Shown: positions 62,326 to 64,000 of the stretch, piece after piece | How the letters are laid out: every line of letters begins with the position of its first letter | Position numbering within the stretch: position 1 is the first letter of the stretch | Made by a program: the position numbers and the translations under genes | Origin: UBA3006 sp031401235 | Lineage (GTDB): Bacteria; Actinomycetota; Acidimicrobiia; Acidimicrobiales; Ilumatobacteraceae | Reading direction: 5' to 3' | Length of the DNA: 64,000 nt | Assembly (NCBI GenBank): GCA_031401235.1 | Contig: JANNRJ010000004.1 | Location: 1-64,000, forward strand | The notes under the pieces: model-generated | The model's database searches: none | Seen by the model: the letters and a program-made list of their open reading frames with translations, nothing else | What the model was told of the DNA's origin: nothing

Positions 62326-63624
62326 CTAAATGCTACTGGCGTTTCGTAAATATGTGCGTGCAGCACCGACCACATATAGAGAACCGGCAACAAGGACAGC
62401 GTCATCTTTTCTTGCCAAATGCAATGCGCGCTCGCATGCCTGCTCGACTGAATCAGCAACTTCAACATCATCGCAGCCCATGGCGTGCGCCGCCTCGGCA
62501 ACAATGCCAGCCGACAAACCTCGCGGCGATGGCGCAGTACAACACACAACAAGATCAAAATCATCGGCACGCAGTGCCGAAAGCATTGAATTTGGTTCTC
62601 GACTATTTAACATTCCAACTACGAGAATTCGTCGGCCTTGGGGATCGAAGTCTTCGAAAAAAACCTGAGCACATACTTCGGCTCCGGCAGGATTATGTGC
62701 TCCATCAATAACGACGAGTGGTTGGCGTTTCATCACTTCGAATCGTCCCGGCATATCACTATTGGCAAATCCTTCAATGATGATGTCACGAGTCAATGGC
62801 GCGTCAAAGAACTCTTCGACAGCCATAATCGCCAGCGACGCGTTGTCACCTTGATGCCGTCCATTCAAAGGCAGTACAAGTTCGCCATAAGTTCCTCGCG
62901 GAGTTCGGACATCGAGTAGTCGCCCACCTACGGCTAACTGGTTATCGAGACAATCAAAGTCATCTCCGCGAAGAAGTACTCGCGCCGCGCCAGCAGAATT
63001 CCATATCGACCGCAATTCGAAATTTGTGTCCCCAACAACAAGTGAACTGTTGGATTTAGCGATGCCGACCTTTTCCCGTGCGATATCTTCCAACAATGGT
63101 CCGGCGAACTCGACATGATCAAGGTCGATGTTTGTGATCACCGCAACATCGGAATTGACCACATTGGTCGCGTCCCACCGACCAAGCATTCCCACCTCGA
63201 CTACAGCTACATCGACTGCCGAATCGGCGAAGTATCGAAACCCTGCTGCGGTCATGATTTCGAAATATGACGGACGCACACCTGCCAACATTTCAATGTC
63301 GGCAATTGCTCCTACGTTTGTCCCGAAGTCTTCATCGCCGATTGGTGTTCCGTTGTATGAAATTCGTTCATTTAGTCGCTCAAGATGCGGGCTCGTATAT
63401 GTACCGACGCTTAGTCCGTGGGCCATTAGCAACCGAGTGATTATTTGAGTAGTGGAACCCTTGCCGTTTGTACCGGTGACGTGCACGACCGGATAATTCA
63501 GTTGTGGATTGGCAATCTGATCCATAAGCCGAGAGATGTTGACTAACGAGGGAGACTCGACCCGACCGGTCTTTTCATAACTGGCGTGTTGGTCGAGGTA
63601 GCGCAGCGCCTCCGCGTATTGCAT
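62326..63624 (-). CDS. folC: Folylpolyglutamate synthase/dihydrofolate synthase
   Basis: 432 residues of the Mur ligase fold: P loop GTNGKGSTTQ, the folate-site TSPHLERLNERI, AVITNIDLDHVEF and VIDGAHNPAGAEV. It adds glutamate to folates, and may also act as dihydrofolate synthase. It follows clpX by 16 nt and precedes ndk. valS, which often lies between clpX and folC in Actinobacteria, is not here. Confidence 0.94.
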   Translation of the reverse strand: MQYAEALRYLDQHASYEKTGRVESPSLVNISRLMDQIANPQLNYPVVHVTGTNGKGSTTQIITRLLMAHGLSVGTYTSPHLERLNERISYNGTPIGDEDFGTNVGAIADIEMLAGVRPSYFEIMTAAGFRYFADSAVDVAVVEVGMLGRWDATNVVNSDVAVITNIDLDHVEFAGPLLEDIAREKVGIAKSNSSLVVGDTNFELRSIWNSAGAARVLLRGDDFDCLDNQLAVGGRLLDVRTPRGTYGELVLPLNGRHQGDNASLAIMAVEEFFDAPLTRDIIIEGFANSDMPGRFEVMKRQPLVVIDGAHNPAGAEVCAQVFFEDFDPQGRRILVVGMLNSREPNSMLSALRADDFDLVVCCTAPSPRGLSAGIVAEAAHAMGCDDVEVADSVEQACERALHLARKDDAVLVAGSLYVVGAARTYLRNASSI

Positions 63625-63640
63625 CAGCGAAAATTAAGAA

Positions 63641-64000
63641 CTAGGACGCTGCTCGACGCTGCCGCGTGACGCGAGTATTACGCGCAACCATCGTCGGGCT
63701 CGCCGAGCCGATGACGGAATCTACATCAACAACAACCTTGGCTATATCTGTTCGACCGGGCAACTCGTACATCACATTGAGCAGTACTTCTTCAAGAATC
63801 GCTCGTAATCCACGGGCCCCTGTACCTCGCTTTAAAGCCTGATCGGCGATCGCATCCAGCGCTGGCTTAGTGATCTCCAGTTCAACATCTTCGAATTCAA
63901 AAAACTTCTGATACTGCTTGAGTAGCGCATTTTTTGGCTCGGTAAGTATTTGAATTAGTGCTCCTCGATCAAGGCTATGCACCGCCCCAATCATCGGCAA
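63641..64000 (-). CDS. clpX: ATP-dependent protease ATPase subunit ClpX, C-terminal part (partial)
   Basis: Only the last 119-120 codons lie in the window; the gene runs off the right edge. IGAVHSLDRGALIQILTEPKNAL, then RGTGARGLRAILEEVLLNVMYELPG, and the small AAA+ C-terminal domain are characteristic of ClpX (blocks EPKNALLKQYQ and GTGARGLR). The final residues TRVTRQRRAAS are basic and variable. ClpX unfolds substrates for ClpP. Confidence 0.93.
   Translation of the reverse strand: MPMIGAVHSLDRGALIQILTEPKNALLKQYQKFFEFEDVELEITKPALDAIADQALKRGTGARGLRAILEEVLLNVMYELPGRTDIAKVVVDVDSVIGSASPTMVARNTRVTRQRRAAS

Noticed and set aside
1..64000. tRNA, rRNA, CRISPR arrays, insertion sequences, prophage or integrase genes
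   Set aside because: No cloverleaf with TTC-loop, no array of short repeats, and no transposase or integrase motifs were found on reading both strands; the gene order is that of a core chromosome.

Overview
The window is 64 kb of chromosome, roughly half G+C by eye, almost entirely coding. It has no tRNA, rRNA, CRISPR array or insertion sequence that I can see. Gene content and order point to an actinobacterium: SepF, YggT and YggS beside ftsZ, no ftsA, a proteasome activator (Bpa), a DUF3040 protein, an MtrA/MtrB-like pair and an actinobacterial dcw cluster. MreBCD/RodA/PBP2, the compactness and the Ig-like surface-protein tail suggest a streamlined, uncultured member of Acidimicrobiia (aquatic Ilumatobacter-like lineages). 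That placement is inference. No gene-free stretch exceeds 300 bp. The largest are 33250-33522, 31046-31298, 55695-55883 and 31719-31897, each described below.

Layout. 1-2431 (+): tail of a surface protein, then a YyaL/DUF255 protein. 2447-9049 (-): nitroreductase, a conserved unknown, replicative polymerase DnaE, the proteasome activator Bpa and a phosphodiesterase. 9088-9534 (+): an Rrf2 regulator. 9545-31718 (-): about 22 kb of tightly packed genes read from mraZ: mraZ, rsmH, ftsL, ftsI, murE, mraY, murD, ftsW, murG, murC, a murB-ftsQ fusion, ftsZ, yggS, sepF, yggT, ileS, a DksA-like gene, lspA and rluD. 31898-38848: accessory metabolism (VOC protein, MDR oxidoreductase, lipoate ligase-like protein, HNH protein, acyl-CoA dehydrogenase, ROK kinase, DUF3040 protein, DinB). 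38883-43738 (+): small membrane protein, inositol-phosphatase family enzyme, MtrA/MtrB-like system, a tiny lipoprotein and glycerol kinase. 43731-48165 (-): MoxR ATPase, VWA protein, histidine phosphatase, GMC oxidoreductase. 48224-49831 (+): MurJ. 49798-52142 (-): Obg and ProB, with dgt (+) beside them. 53340-64000 (-): the elongation and RNA block, clpX (partial), folC, ndk, mreB, mreC, mreD, mrdA, rodA, rne, rplU, rpmA.

Together the window encodes most of the cell-wall programme: precursor synthesis (MurB, C, D, E), lipid carrier steps (MraY, MurG), the flippase MurJ, the division machine (FtsZ, SepF, FtsQ, FtsL, FtsW, FtsI) and the elongation machine (MreB, MreC, MreD, RodA, PBP2). Notable departures are a single-ORF MurB-FtsQ fusion, no murF, divIVA or pgeF in their usual places, a zinc-less DksA with a histone-like Lys/Ala tail, a 53-residue lipoprotein where LpqB would be, phased MraZ boxes upstream of mraZ, and a long structured RNA candidate between mraZ and rsmH.
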